A stretch of DNA of 64,000 nt from Rhyacophila brunnea (GCA_022495005.1 JAGYXB010001097.1:124001-188000), one strand, 5' to 3'. Shown: positions 43,365 to 53,860, counted from the stretch's first letter. The notes: generated from the letters alone by a model not told the origin. Numbers and translations are program-made.

Positions 43365-44335
43365 TATGGTATTTTCAGAGCATAAGCCTGGACATTCCTT
43401 AAACATTGTAGATAATCTATGTATATAATTTTGAAGTCTTATTAGTTATTATCCTTTATATTTATTTTAAATATTTTGATGACTACATAAAGTGTTTTTA
43501 TTACATAAAATAGTATTCTTTTAAACCTCTCGATCTAATGTTTTAGAATATAGTCATATTTCAATACATCCATGTGGAATGGTGTTAAGATTTTTTAGAT
43601 TTATTATTTTTTAAACGCATTTATAAAACAATTAGTAAAATTGTTGTTAACATTATATAGTGAAATATTTACGATAAAAAAATATATTTATAATCTCTGT
43701 GATCCCAAATTTGACAAGAATTAGGCATTTTATTATTCAAAATAATTACAAGATAAAAATAACTATTTATAGGTATACAACGTTTTTAAATTTTCTGTTG
43801 AATTATATAAACTTGACTTGACTAGCTTAAACGATCAAATAAAAATTGTATTTGATAGAAATAATACTGAAATGTCATTTTGACACTCATATTGATTTCC
43901 ATAGTAACGCACGCATATATTAATAATTTAGTTGTTAGGACCCTAGCAACCAATAATAGTGGATTGGATTACGGATTTCTTTCGAAATAACTTTTCATAC
44001 AAAACAGAATTCACTGAAAATGAATTTAATTCTACTTAAAAATGGCCAAAAGTATTAAAAAATGCATTGGCATCGTGTTCTGATATATTCTCTAAGTTTC
44101 AAATGTCTAGCTAGTCAGGAAGTTAGATAAAAATCGATTGCAAGATTTGTACCGGACAAACAACCACCGGACAAATAAGAATACGACCTAATAAAAACGT
44201 TGTAAAATGGGTACGATTAACATATTTGAAGATAATTACTCTAAAGATACTAATTATAAGCTATGTCTTTGACCATTCAAATCTGATACTCGTAACATCC
44301 TACTAATAATGATTGTTTTATAATAATTATTAACC
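43365..44335 (-). repeat. Dispersed repeat R-43, copy 2 (interrupted)
   Basis: Inverted relative to 2236-2690, running CCTGGACATTCCTTAAACAT, AACCTCTCGATCTAATGTTT, ATAATCTCTGTGATCCCAAA, [MITE 43745-44208], GAAGATAATTACTCTAAAGA, ATAAGCTATGTCTTTGACCA. With the insertion removed it is collinear with copy 1. Confidence 0.75.
43745..44208 (-). mobile_element. TACAACG-family MITE, copy 4, inserted in R-43
   Basis: Starts TTACAAGATAAAAATAACTA and ends AATAAAAACGTTGTAAAA. The uninterrupted text in copy 1 of R-43 (complement TATTCAAAAAATGGGCAAG) shows the insertion point; any target duplication is at most a few A/T bases and cannot be delimited. Confidence 0.85.
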
Positions 44336-44780
44336 TAAAAAAATGCAGCCCAACAAATTTGCAAAAAAATAAACCGAAAATATCGATCGAGCAAATGGCA
44401 TAAGGATTTAATATCATTAGTGGCACACACATGGCGGAAGCGAAGCAAAGAACGAGTTGTGGGTGTCGGGTTCGTTGTCTACCAATTGCAAGATTACAAA
44501 ATAAGTAAGTACATATTATACCGAGTGTAATTTTAGTGCAATAAAGTGCTGTCGGCAAACGCTAATCTAAGGTCATTATTTTTCACTTATCCGTGGAGTA
44601 TTCTTACTATTGCTATTGTAGACTACTTTGTCCTATAATGACTGCTTAGCAGTGACATTATGATATTGATAACTTACAGTGATAACTGTCATTATAGTAC
44701 ATACGACTTTGACGAGTGACATATTATTACATTATTGTATTCACATCAATATTAGCATCATAGAAAAATATACAAATAGT
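44336..44780. other. Unassigned sequence
   Basis: No gene or repeat supported. Confidence 0.35.
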
Positions 44781-44791
44781 ACATTGGAAGT

Positions 44792-45590
44792 CTTGCGAGA
44801 AAATTACTATGTCATCGGCAAAGCGCTCTTCTTCACTCTAAAGCTTCTCGCAAGACTCAGAAGACCTCCAAAGCAGAATGCGGGAACTCGCTGAAGTAAG
44901 CAACAAAGTAGGTTTGAAAATAAATGTAACAAAGACGAAAGTCATGTTCAACTGCTTTGCGGGCCAAAAAGAGATCCTCGTCAATGGCACTCAGCTCGAA
45001 CAGGTGAAAAGCTACATCTATCTGGGACAACAAGTGTCTTTAGATGGATGTATATTTGATGAAATTGTTCGCAGAGTAAAGCTAAGCTGGAGTGCTTTTG
45101 GCCACCTGAATAATGTCTTCAAAAGTGGCCTTCCACTATGCCTAAAGCGCACAGTGTTCAACCAGTGTGTGCTTCCCGTGATCACATATGCGTGTGAAAC
45201 ATAGACCTAAGTAAAAGAGAGATGCAGAAACTTAGAGTAGACAACGTGGTATGGAGAGGTGCATGCTGGGCATAACGCGAAAGGACAAAAAGAGGAATGA
45301 GTGGATAAAGAAACAGACAAGAGTTTGCGATGTAATGGAGTTTATTAAAAGCCTTAAATGGAGATGGGCTGGACACATAGCTCGAAGAAGCGACAATCGT
45401 TGGATAAATGTAGTCATCCAGTGGTATCCAAGAAGTACAAAACGTCCGCAAGGTAGACCTAGAGGCCGCCGGATCGATGAAATGATAAAGTTCTGCGGAA
45501 GTACGTGTAACGCAATGCACAGGACCGAGATAAGTGGAAGCAGCTTGAAGAGGCCTTCATCCAGCAGTGGATAGATTCAGGCTGATGATG
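44792..45590 (+). mobile_element. RTE-type retrotransposon with inverted 5' segment and 11-bp target duplication
   Basis: ACATTGGAAGT at 44781-44791 and 45591-45601 bounds a 799-bp insertion ending GGCTGATGATG. The first ~53 bp (44792-44844) are inverted relative to the rest: read on the minus strand they give GCCGATGACATAGTAATTTT then CTCGCAAG, encoding ADDIVIFSQ, the polymerase active-site region that belongs just upstream of the plus-strand FSQDSEDLQSRMRELAEVSN. About 11 bp (TTCTCGCAAG with flanks) are shared at the junction. This is the pattern expected of twin priming. Confidence 0.9.
44845..45580 (+). pseudogene. RTE reverse transcriptase, C-terminal part
   Basis: A frame from 44845 reads FSQDSEDLQSRMRELAEVSN, VGLKINVTKTKVMFN, QLEQVKSYIYLGQQVS, and KRTVFNQCVLPVITYACET followed by a stop (TAG, 45202-45204). 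After a frameshift, 45251-45574 reads RCMLGITRKDKKRNEWIKKQ, LKWRWAGHIARRSDNRW, VIQWYPRSTKRPQGRPRG. Order and motifs match the fragment at 8785-9213. The YADD-type active site is on the inverted 5' segment only, so the protein cannot be made. Confidence 0.9.
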
Positions 45591-45601
45591 ACATTGGAAG
45601 T

Positions 45602-46049
45602 GCGGCTTTTTTATAAATAATTAAATGAAACTGAAATGTGGAAATGGTCGCAGATTATTTACAACAGTGCTCTTCAACCGGTGGTGCGCAGGAATTTATT
45701 ACTGGCCCGCGAAAGCTTTCACCATGCTATCAACCGACCATATCGCCGCCATATTGACGAAGGAATAAAAATAATTAAATATTCCCTTAAAAGAATCATC
45801 TCAAATAGGTCAAAATCTCAATGAAATCAAGTTTATTTATTTATTTATTAACAGCGCGTGCACACATGAAAGAAAAAATATAAGAAAATAATAGTAAAAC
45901 AGATAATTATAATAAAATCCTACTTTATCCAGCAACCTTAAATTTTTATTAAAAAAAGTACAATATCATAAAAGCAGCATATCAAATTATGAAAACTAAT
46001 TGAGTAGGTTCACACCATAAAAAAAATTCAGTGTCTGAACGGAGGTATT
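45602..46049. other. Unassigned; possible solo hAT end at 45664
   Basis: CAGTGCTCTTCAACCGGTGG has the form of a hAT terminus (CAGTG...CAACC), but no partner end is seen. A TTTATTTATTTATT run lies near 45834. Confidence 0.4.
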
Positions 46050-46057
46050 GAATATTT

Positions 46058-46761
46058 CAGTGTTTCCCAAATTTTTGACATATGGGGGTACACATTTTTT
46101 TTGTCACACTGAGTACCCCTCGTCAAAAAAATGCATATGTAGTATGCTGTTTCAAAAATTCTTCTGCAAAATATTAAAAAAAAACCAAAATTCAAAATAT
46201 ATTTATTTTTTCTTTTTTTAGAAGGTAGGTACATAAACAAAATAATAATAAACGAAAAATTAAATTCATTCATAATAAAATATAAATAAAATAAATACAA
46301 GTAATATTATAAATAACATTCATCATAATCAATGAGAAGAATGAAATTGCTTATGTTGAGACAGATCATCATAATTTGGTTCCCTGGCTGTTAATTTTAA
46401 TCTGAGATGCGGTTCCATATCCAAAAGCCTGTTCCTTTTTTGACTACAAATGATGAAAAAGCAACTTCACATAGATATGAAGTTGGAAAAGGCAAGATGT
46501 ATTTCAGTACTTTCTCTGTTAAAACTGGATACAGATGTTGCATTTGCAACCAGAATGATGTTAAAGTACACATCTTATATTTATTTTTCAAGAATCCGTC
46601 TGAAGTTAATTCCAACAATAAACCTTCTAGCATGGATGTTGTATTGATATCGTATTAATGCTTGTTGCACCAGGCGCAGCCAAAGCCCGGTGGAGTGCGT
46701 ACCCCCACCAAACTCTTCCCGTACCACAGAGGGTACGTGTACCACACTTTGGGAAACACTG
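46058..46761 (-). mobile_element. hAT element with CAGTGTTTCCCAAA ends, copy 2
   Basis: Left end CAGTGTTTCCCAAATTTTTG and right end CACACTTTGGGAAACACTG. The flanks GAATATTT (46050-46057) and GAATATGT (46762-46769) agree at 7 of 8 positions. It is the inverted sister of 26515-27124 and keeps the same transposase tail, on the minus strand. Confidence 0.92.
46397..46633 (-). pseudogene. hAT transposase C-terminal fragment
   Basis: A 78-codon minus-strand frame includes SFWLQMQHLYPVLTEKVLKY followed by ILPFPTSYLCEVAFSSFVVK and KGTGFWIWNRISD. The ILPFPTSYLCE-x-x-FS core is the hAT dimerisation (C-terminal) motif of ZBED/SCAND3-type transposases; a YP-L-x-x-K block precedes it as in the family. 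BED finger and catalytic residues are absent, so the element is non-autonomous. Confidence 0.88.
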
Positions 46762-46784
46762 GAATATGTCAATAGAAAAACTAT

Positions 46785-46906
46785 TCGTTTAATGACTCAT
46801 TATCTCTGGGGCGTTCATAAACATAATACAAAGGCCCCTTTATTCGAATACAAAGGCCTCCTTATTATATACGAGTGCGACACCGGTGTCCCGCCTGAAA
46901 CGGGCC
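46785..46906 (+). repeat. Half copy of the GGCCCGTTTCAG Harbinger-like MITE
   Basis: Right arm only: GACTCATTATCTCTGGGGCG, ACAAAGGCCTCCTTATTATA, GACACCGGTGTCCCGCCTGA, ending AACGGGCC followed by TAA (46907-46909). It starts only ~16 bp beyond the right target duplication of the hAT at 46058-46761. Confidence 0.8.
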
Positions 46907-47038
46907 TAAGGAGTAGTGGAGTAGGACCTAGTGGAGAGTACCTAGTGGGTATCAATTTTTTAAAGACTATTATTTCATTAAGTCCGTCGAAGGTATATAA
47001 CAAAAAAACTCACACACCTTAATATTTTCGGAAAATTA

Positions 47039-47079
47039 TCGAGCGCTCCGGTTCATAAACTAATTTATTTCGAGCACTG
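47039..47079 (+). repeat. Right-end fragment of the CAGGGCTCGAAATGG MITE
   Basis: TCGAGCGCTCCGGTTCATAA through TATTTCGAGCACTG match the right end of 54519-54762. Confidence 0.7.
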
Positions 47080-47094
47080 CTTGTATAATAAGAG

Positions 47095-47843
47095 TAGGGA
47101 ATCCAATCCCGAGCCAAAATTCTGATCCCGGGATTTCGGGATTACAATTTGACAATCCCGGGATTGGCATTTTTTTCCATTGTTAATATTTTTTTTTTAT
47201 ATTTACAAGATAAAACGGGTCAAAAATAAATCTAGTGTAATTTATACTATTTAAGACATTTATTGTTAATATTGTACACGTTCAATCTTGGAAATACATA
47301 AGTTTATTAGAGTAAATAATATTGTAATATAAATAATAATGTGAATTTAATATGAGATTGCTTGTTTCTGATAGTAAAAAATCAATGAAAGAGTTAGCGA
47401 GATTTAAAATAGTAAAGCAAATCATGGTGTACTTATGGCCTTTTCGCTTCATACATCTAATTAGTCAGCCAAATATGAAACTGGCGTAAAACGTATGAGA
47501 TCATGGTGGAATTACTTTGTTAATACTGCGAAACATTGTTTTTTCCAATCTTTCTCAATTTTATTAATTTATGTGAAAAAATAAAATGAATCAGCAACTT
47601 ACACATGTGTATAAATTAATCAAACTTCATTCAAACTCAGTTTATTTCTAATGTAGTTATTTGTTATTAAAAGCATTTTTTTCTGTTATATTTTCGTTTT
47701 TATTTTATTTCCCATAAAAATTTATAAAAAATCAATACTGAAAGTTTCGGGTTTATGTTTATCAATCCCGGGATTCATAGGTATCGAAAATAGCTCGGGA
47801 TCCCGAGATTCCGGGATTCGGGATCCCGGGATTGGAATCCCTA
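47095..47843. mobile_element. hAT element with TAGGGAATCC ends
   Basis: Left end TAGGGAATCCAATCCCGAGC, right end GGGATTGGAATCCCTA. Exact 8-bp duplication AATAAGAG (47087-47094 and 47844-47851). Iterated ATCCCGGGAT words occupy both subterminal regions, as in other TAGGGATTCCAATCCCGGG-type hAT elements. No transposase frame in the 749 bp. Confidence 0.92.
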
Positions 47844-48121
47844 AATAAGAGTATCTTCAATATCGGAAACATAGTTTAAAATCTTCTTATCATCAGAACA
47901 AAAATGAGAGCATGAATGCTTTATATTAATTACAATTGTTGAATGTAGGTACAACGTTTTACATTTTCAACATTAAATTCCTGCCAAAATCTTGATCGAT
48001 CGACATGCCTGATATTAGAGCCAAAGAAGATGAGATGCACGTGTACAGGCTCAAGAGCTAGGTTGCACCATTTCCCTCAGTCTATCGCGATATCTCGCGC
48101 CTCCAACCATGTTAAGACAGT

Positions 48122-48490
48122 GTCCGGAAACTTGTACGTATGCAATTCGCCATATTTACACTTCACCGTGAAATGTTGTATCGGAAATAATATGGCCGTA
48201 TATTAAAAACCGTCCTACCTCTTTGGGTCGTATAGTACTGATATACAATTCGTGTCTTAATAAAATACAGTTCTTGTTAGTTTACACTTTACAGGAAGCC
48301 AGCAGCAAACAAATTTTGAAAATAGCCGATATACTGGATTATTTGTTAGGTTAGTAAGGTTTTCATTCTTGAATTCATAAATTTTGCCAAAATCTGCTAT
48401 GAAAATTGAATTAATGTTCATATTGAATCTCATAAAATTGGAGACCGTATAGTATACGGTCATCTCTTTCCGATAAGAAAGCTCACGGCG
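48122..48490 (+). repeat. Dispersed 0.37-kb repeat, copy 2
   Basis: Matches 23066-23436 throughout, from GTCCGGAAACTTGTACGTAT to CTTTCCGATAAGAAAGCTCA. The TTAGGTTAGGTTAGG run of copy 1 is TTAGGTTAGTAAGG here. Confidence 0.85.
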
Positions 48491-49509
48491 AACTAATTTG
48501 ATTAATTTACTAGTAATTTACTGTGGCGAGTAATTTACTGTGCCACGGTGAAATGTTTTACATTGTGAGATGGAAATTTAAAGAATTGATTATAGGCAAC
48601 CTTGGTTAAGTTAGCCGGCACATAAAAAAGATAAACACTACACACCGCTTTGACAGACGTTATATAAATTACAATATGTTATGCGAAGTAATAATAAACA
48701 ACGAGTAATGTGTGAATATCATAAAGTCTAATGGATAAAATAATAAAACATAATGTAAGGAGTAAAAACAGACGCAATCTTATTATTTACAAAACAGATT
48801 TTGAGGAATATTTATATGCATGGAAATCTTTTCGTGTAAATGAAAAACACAGTAAATGATTGGAAATAAATGTTTATGCTAATGGAAAAGCTGCGAGCGA
48901 AGTAAGATTGATTTGAAAACATAATAGAAAATGAATTAATTTTCATTTGTATTTTTAATTAATATCCCATTTCCCACATCGGTTTGGGACGTCATTACTC
49001 ATTACAACATCAGTCATCAGTTAACAGTGCCATGGGGGAATATAAGTTGACCTAACTGATGGGATTGAAAAAAATCATAACTTTTATGTTTTTAACAGTT
49101 TTTGGAAATCTGTGATGATTACTGATTCCAATTAATGTAATAAATCCATTCCACACATCAAAAATCCTGTAAACGACAGAATTATGGAGAGAATATTTAA
49201 CTCCTAATCACATGTCGTAACTTTCAGCCTATAAACTAAGTTTGTAAATAAAACAAATAGTATTCCATCCCAAACAACAAAGAAATTTCCCGTGACATTT
49301 TGATAATTACTATTAAAGAAACTTTTATCTGTGTTTTTGTTGCTTCCATAAGCGTATCCTATATATTATATTGTGTACAAAGAAAAATATATCCAATATT
49401 AAATTGTCCTGAAACAGTGGTAATTTAATCCAAAATAAACCCCGAGACGTTCTCCCCTCCGAATCATTAGGAATGTTTTTTTAATTTTCCAGAGCCTCTC
49501 AGTGGTAAC
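48491..49509. other. Unassigned 1-kb stretch
   Basis: No gene, repeat or element end recognised. Confidence 0.35.
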
Positions 49510-49519
49510 ATGATTATTC

Positions 49520-49735
49520 CAAGTGTTGAGGCGACGTTGGACCTGGCTCGGCCACGTGCCACGGACGCCTGAATAAAACTTCAACTCGGCTTGCCTGTTT
49601 TTAAGACCACCGGTTTCTGGTCGTCCAGTGTGTATACGGCAGAGCTAGGGGATGCTGGCATGACCTGCAATAAGACTGGCGAGCGACAGGGACTCATGGA
49701 GACACCGTGTGGTGTGGTAGATTCTTAGGCACTGC
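49520..49735 (+). pseudogene. Non-LTR reverse transcriptase C-terminal relic
   Basis: Fragmented translation RRRWTWLGHVPRTPE, NFNSACLF, and after frame changes a GRPV-x-IR and LASDRDSWRHRVV end. These align with the C-terminus of the element at 12359-13219 (RRTWLGHMLRMPEKNFN, LASDRDPWRRRAV). Multiple stops; no target duplication found. Confidence 0.75.
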
Positions 49736-49916
49736 GAATCTGTGTCAACGTCAATAATTGCACACCCTAGCTGGATGCACTGTTTGGTGCAAGTATCGGT
49801 CCAGAATTTTTCGTAGTCGTTCAGAAACCATCAGCGGTGATCGGATTATAATTGTTGTCTTTTTGAGACCGGAAGTTGAGCATAATCCTAACATATTATA
49901 ATAATACTAGCTGACC

Positions 49917-51765
49917 CGGCAAACGTTGTTCTGCCATATAAATTATTTCTAGTGTATATTTTGGTTGTTAAATAAAAAATAACGAATGTATCGTAAGTGT
50001 GTGGGGATGGGATCTATGACAGAAAGAGGAATAGAGCGCTGTAGACGATGACCGCCGATAAAAACAAAAAAACATCAACCATCCATTTTCTCAATTCAAA
50101 ATGAGTAATGATGTTCATAATGAATGAATTACCTGTGACAGGATCTCGCTGTTTAATGTTTATGCAATATCTGTCTTGTCCCTTCCAAAAAATTAGCGGA
50201 TATTTGAGAGTTTCCTATGAACGGTGTGTGTCAGCGATGAACTACAGATTATTGTTTCTTCTTCGAATCACGATTTCTCGCGTCGATGTGCGGTCGCCAA
50301 CCATGATTCCAGCAATGTCGTCAACAACAGTCGCATTGAATCGACGTACGTGCTCTCCAGCTGGTGTTTTATCAGGATTGATGACAATAGCGTGACTGTC
50401 ACTTTGCAATTTGTGCATGTGTGCTTTGAAGAATTTCAATAATTTATTGTGCTCATTCAACAGGGCGTCCAGTTTGCCGACGATGCGCCTGGCATTAGGC
50501 GAATTGAGGCTATTGTAGCTGCAACGTGCATCCACATGATTGATGTCCATGAAGTAGATTTGTAAAAATGTATGTGGTTCATTTGGCATTGGCAGCAATG
50601 AGCCTACTTTGTAGTATACTTGGCCTTTGATTTTGAACGTAGAATGGAATTGTTGACCATTTGCCGCAGTATTGTGAACTATTTCTGTTGCTCCGAACGA
50701 AGTCATTTGGAAGCATGAATTGAATGTGCGAATGGACTTCAGGAACAGGTTTGAATCTGGAACCGTGCCGATGAGCAAGCCGTTCAATGGTTCTGGTGGT
50801 ATCTCAATTTCTGGTAGTTGCACTTTTCCTGATGCGCAACACATCCCGGCTGACTCATGTTTGAATTTGAGCGCATGACAATGGGACATTCTTTGTCCAT
50901 AGCACCAATCAGCACTTTTGGATGAGCGGAATATTCAATATCTGGCTCGTACTCGAATGCGAGACGAAGGAACGAAGCGGATGTAAATGTTCGATGTACT
51001 TGTTGGCATTGTCGGTCATTTGCTTTGCGTGTGTTAACTACGAACCGGCGCGCTTGGCTCTGTTCCAATTGTCGTTGTTGCTTTCGTTCAGCTCGTGCCT
51101 CTTGTGATTGAGATGCACGCAATTGCGACATGCTTACACGCACGTTTTTGTTATCTTGTTGGATTTGTTCGTCTGTTTTTTCTGCTCTACCATTTCGCAT
51201 GTTTGTTGCTTTATTTGTTCGACGGCCCAAATGGCCCCCCTTGCGTCTTGCTGGCATTGTGCACTGTAATACACGCACATAAAAATAGATAAATTAAAAT
51301 AAATCGTACAAAATTTTGCACGCACTGCGTTGTGATATGCTGAATGAAATGTCAAAATGACGCGACGCTTCTCTTGAATTCTTCTCGGACGTAGCGCCAT
51401 CTGTCATTCGACAACATAAATAATTTCGTTCTGTTTGAAATACAAACGACGGTTAAATTTGTTCATACAAAAATAATAAAATCGCGATTAAAAAATGGGA
51501 GGGTGGGGGTAGGAGGGTAAAAATTTGGGGTAATATGTATTTTTTATGCCAAATAATAAAAAAAATACAAAAAAAAAATTGTCAAAAAAATAAAAGAAAA
51601 TTTTTCTGGATAGATACCCTAATCACCTAGCGGTATGAAATATACTTGTTGACCTATTCTCATACCTAACAAATATACATAAAAAAAATCATAAAAATCG
51701 GTCGAGCCATTTCGGAGGAGTTCGACCACAAACATCGTGACACGAGATTTTTATATATATAGAGA
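49917..51765 (-). mobile_element. Helitron, internally deleted copy
   Basis: On the minus strand the 5' end is TCTCTATATATATAAAAATC at 51765, followed by CTCGTGTCACGATGTTTGTG, and the 3' end is AACGTTTGCCGGGTCAGCTAG at 49917, ending in CTAG and followed by T, with A preceding the 5' end. TC start, CTRR end and insertion between A and T without target duplication are Helitron hallmarks. A full element would carry a Rep/helicase gene of several kilobases; here only the N-terminal part remains in 1849 bp. Confidence 0.9.
50106..51257 (-). pseudogene. Helitron Rep/helicase N-terminal region, frameshifted
   Basis: From an ATG at 51257 the protein begins MPARRKGGHLGRRTNKATNM, continues through a basic QSQEARAERKQQRQLEQSQA stretch, and reaches the IGAMDKECP zinc-finger-like start. 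A frameshift near 50885 moves to a second frame with HCHALKFKHESAGMCCASGK, VQLPEIEIPPEPL, FNSCFQMTSFGA, and continues to a stop at 50242. Beyond it FIADTHRS, YPLIFWKGQD and QRDPVTGNSF remain recognisable down to about 50106, in frame with stops. This is the Helitron_like_N domain. The HUH endonuclease and Pif1-like helicase are deleted. Confidence 0.92.
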
Positions 51766-52034
51766 TTATTAGTAGGATAGTATTTCTATATTATTATCTA
51801 TTATGTTTTCATTGTTTACTTTTTAACGAGTACGTTTGAAATACACTAAATGTCATGTTGTAGACATTTTGAATTAATAAAACTTGCATTATTGTATTGT
51901 TAATATTAAATAAATTTAACAAACCATTTATTTTATTCGATGACAATTGGCACAATTGGTAAATCACATTGGCGCAAATCTGGTGGATACGGATTCGATT
52001 CTCGTTGGTCGTCGTATTTTTAAATTATTTTTTT
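51766..52034. other. Unassigned sequence
   Basis: AT-rich DNA between the Helitron and a SINE. Confidence 0.35.
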
Positions 52035-52042
52035 TCTAGTAT

Positions 52043-52284
52043 TTTTTTTTCGACCATGTCCGATCCTATTACGATCGTATGGGCCTCCACAGAGCAGAGG
52101 TTTGTATTCACAGATTTAGTTTTTTACGAGAAATGGATGTCAGCCACTTGTTCAACCTATTAGGTCCATACCCTGACTCACACACAAATTGAAAAACAAT
52201 ATGTGTACTTGCTAGACCCAGGATTCGAACCTGAGACCCACGGCGTGATAGCCCAACGCTTAAGCCGCGCGGCCATCGTGGGTG
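52043..52284 (-). repeat. tRNA-derived SINE with 8-bp target duplication
   Basis: Full-length copy. TCTAGTAT flanks it (52035-52042 and 52285-52292). A T-run (the tail, on the minus strand A-rich) adjoins the left side; the tRNA-like head at the right contains GGATTCGAACC, complement of the B box GGTTCGAATCC, and ends GGCCATCGTGGGTG. Among the copies this is the one with the clearest target duplication. Confidence 0.9.
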
Positions 52285-52292
52285 TCTAGTAT

Positions 52293-53150
52293 AGTATATG
52301 TCTTTTCTAATACAGTAAGGTATTTTCAAATTATGTACGTTAAATAAATTAATATTATCTGTTGGAGTGACTGACGTTCGTGCTGGATACGTGCAGTGAT
52401 TAATGGAATGGAATAATCCAAAAGAGATGTCCATCCACCTGTGGATCAACTCCAATTGACGACTATGATAATAATGGATATAACCACAAATCATGCATAA
52501 CTACATTTTAAAATAAGTGGACTTCAAACTTCTTGATAAGAAGTAACGAATGGATTTATGGGCGATGTGGGACGATTCTTATGGCCGAAACATTTCGCTT
52601 GGGTAATGAGGAAGAGCTTCAAATTATTAATAATGAATATGTGGAACACGTGGAAGGAAGACGTACATCATTTCAAGAATGTCGCTAGCCTTCAATGGAC
52701 GACATAAAAGTTCTTGGGGTAATAAAATTTGCATAAAAGGACGCTGTGCATGTGAAAAAAATAATTATATACAATTTGGGAATCAGACGGACAGTGGCGA
52801 TTTTAGTAAATTTAAAAAATATTTTTGTATAATTATTTTTACTAGCAGAGTCAGATGCCTCGCTAAACCTTCCAGCCAGCCTAGCGTCCTATTGTAATAA
52901 ATAATGACGATACATATTGACTTAGGTTGCCTGATTCCTTTCTGCAGTATATATTTTAGGTATTTGGGATATTTAGGGACGAACTTTTGTGCTAATCAGT
53001 CAATTTTGATTAACTTAGAACAGTTGTAGTAAATATTATAAGTACATTTAGTTTTTTTAATAAAGCCATATTGGATTGATTGAATAAACAGTTTTTTTTT
53101 TTTTTTTAAATATTAATGCTTCCACTCTTTGGGGTCCATATGCTTGTCTT
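52293..53150. other. Unassigned sequence
   Basis: A short plus-strand frame near 52580-52690 (start MAETFRLGNEEELQIINNEY) is open for about 36 codons with no recognisable domain; there is no support for a gene. Confidence 0.35.
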
Positions 53151-53151
53151 C

Positions 53152-53400
53152 GAAGCGGCCCTCGTAGTCCAGTGCGTAAAGCGCGTGCCTTTTGTTCGGG
53201 AGCTACGGGTTCGATCACAGTGGGGTCACAATATACCTATTTACATAATCGAATATGCGAATTCCTCAAGCCTGGGGGTTTAGCCACTGTAATTGGGTTG
53301 TGGTGTCAAATAAAAACAAAAAGGTAAGTAATTAGCACCTACGTTAGCCAGGGCCCTAGGCCATATTGCGAAGTGCGGCCGTCTTTGTTGCTGATATAAA
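53152..53400 (+). repeat. Possible second tRNA-derived SINE
   Basis: GCGGCCCTCGTAGTCCAGTG then CGTAAAGCG resembles a tRNA head with an A box, and 46 bases later GGTTCGATCAC is one or two changes from a B box. A unique body follows (CTCAAGCCTGGGGGTTTAGC), then an AAATAAAAACAAAAAGG run. A single copy in the window, so family status is unproven; it could be a tRNA pseudogene. Confidence 0.5.
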
Positions 53401-53857
53401 AAAATGTACCTAAGTCTTCTTATTATTTTGTCGTGCACTTCCCAACCACGCATTAGTCACCGTAATGGCCGCACCATTGGCTTCAAACATAATATTGAAA
53501 CTGATATTATCAGCAATCGTGCAGCTGGTTGGAAGTTGGACCGTCATATTTTCCGCGGTTTGAAGGATCGTCGGAGTGTCCCCACTTCTTCATATTGCCA
53601 TTGGTCCTAGTCATTCCAGTTCATATGCGATGTGTTATTCTCCAAACTGCTTAGGTCTGCGTGCCTCCAGGTGGCAGTCTCGCCATCGAGAAGGCTGCGT
53701 GACAGCCAAATCATCCGGCTCACAATCCTCACTCATACGGTCCTGACAAAGAAGACTAAGTAATATTCCATTTACCTGAATTTCCTAAATTGTATTTTTT
53801 CCGTTTCTAGGAGGGGGGGTTTAGACTCGAAGACCCTCCCTTGTGCGCGCGCCTGTG
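53401..53857. other. Unassigned sequence
   Basis: A 68-codon plus-strand frame (53404-53610) has no recognisable domain. Confidence 0.3.
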
Positions 53858-53860
53858 TTA

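Noticed and set aside
45664..45690. Solo hAT-like end CAGTGCTCTTCAACCGGTGG
   Set aside because: One end only, with no partner or duplication, so not called as an element.
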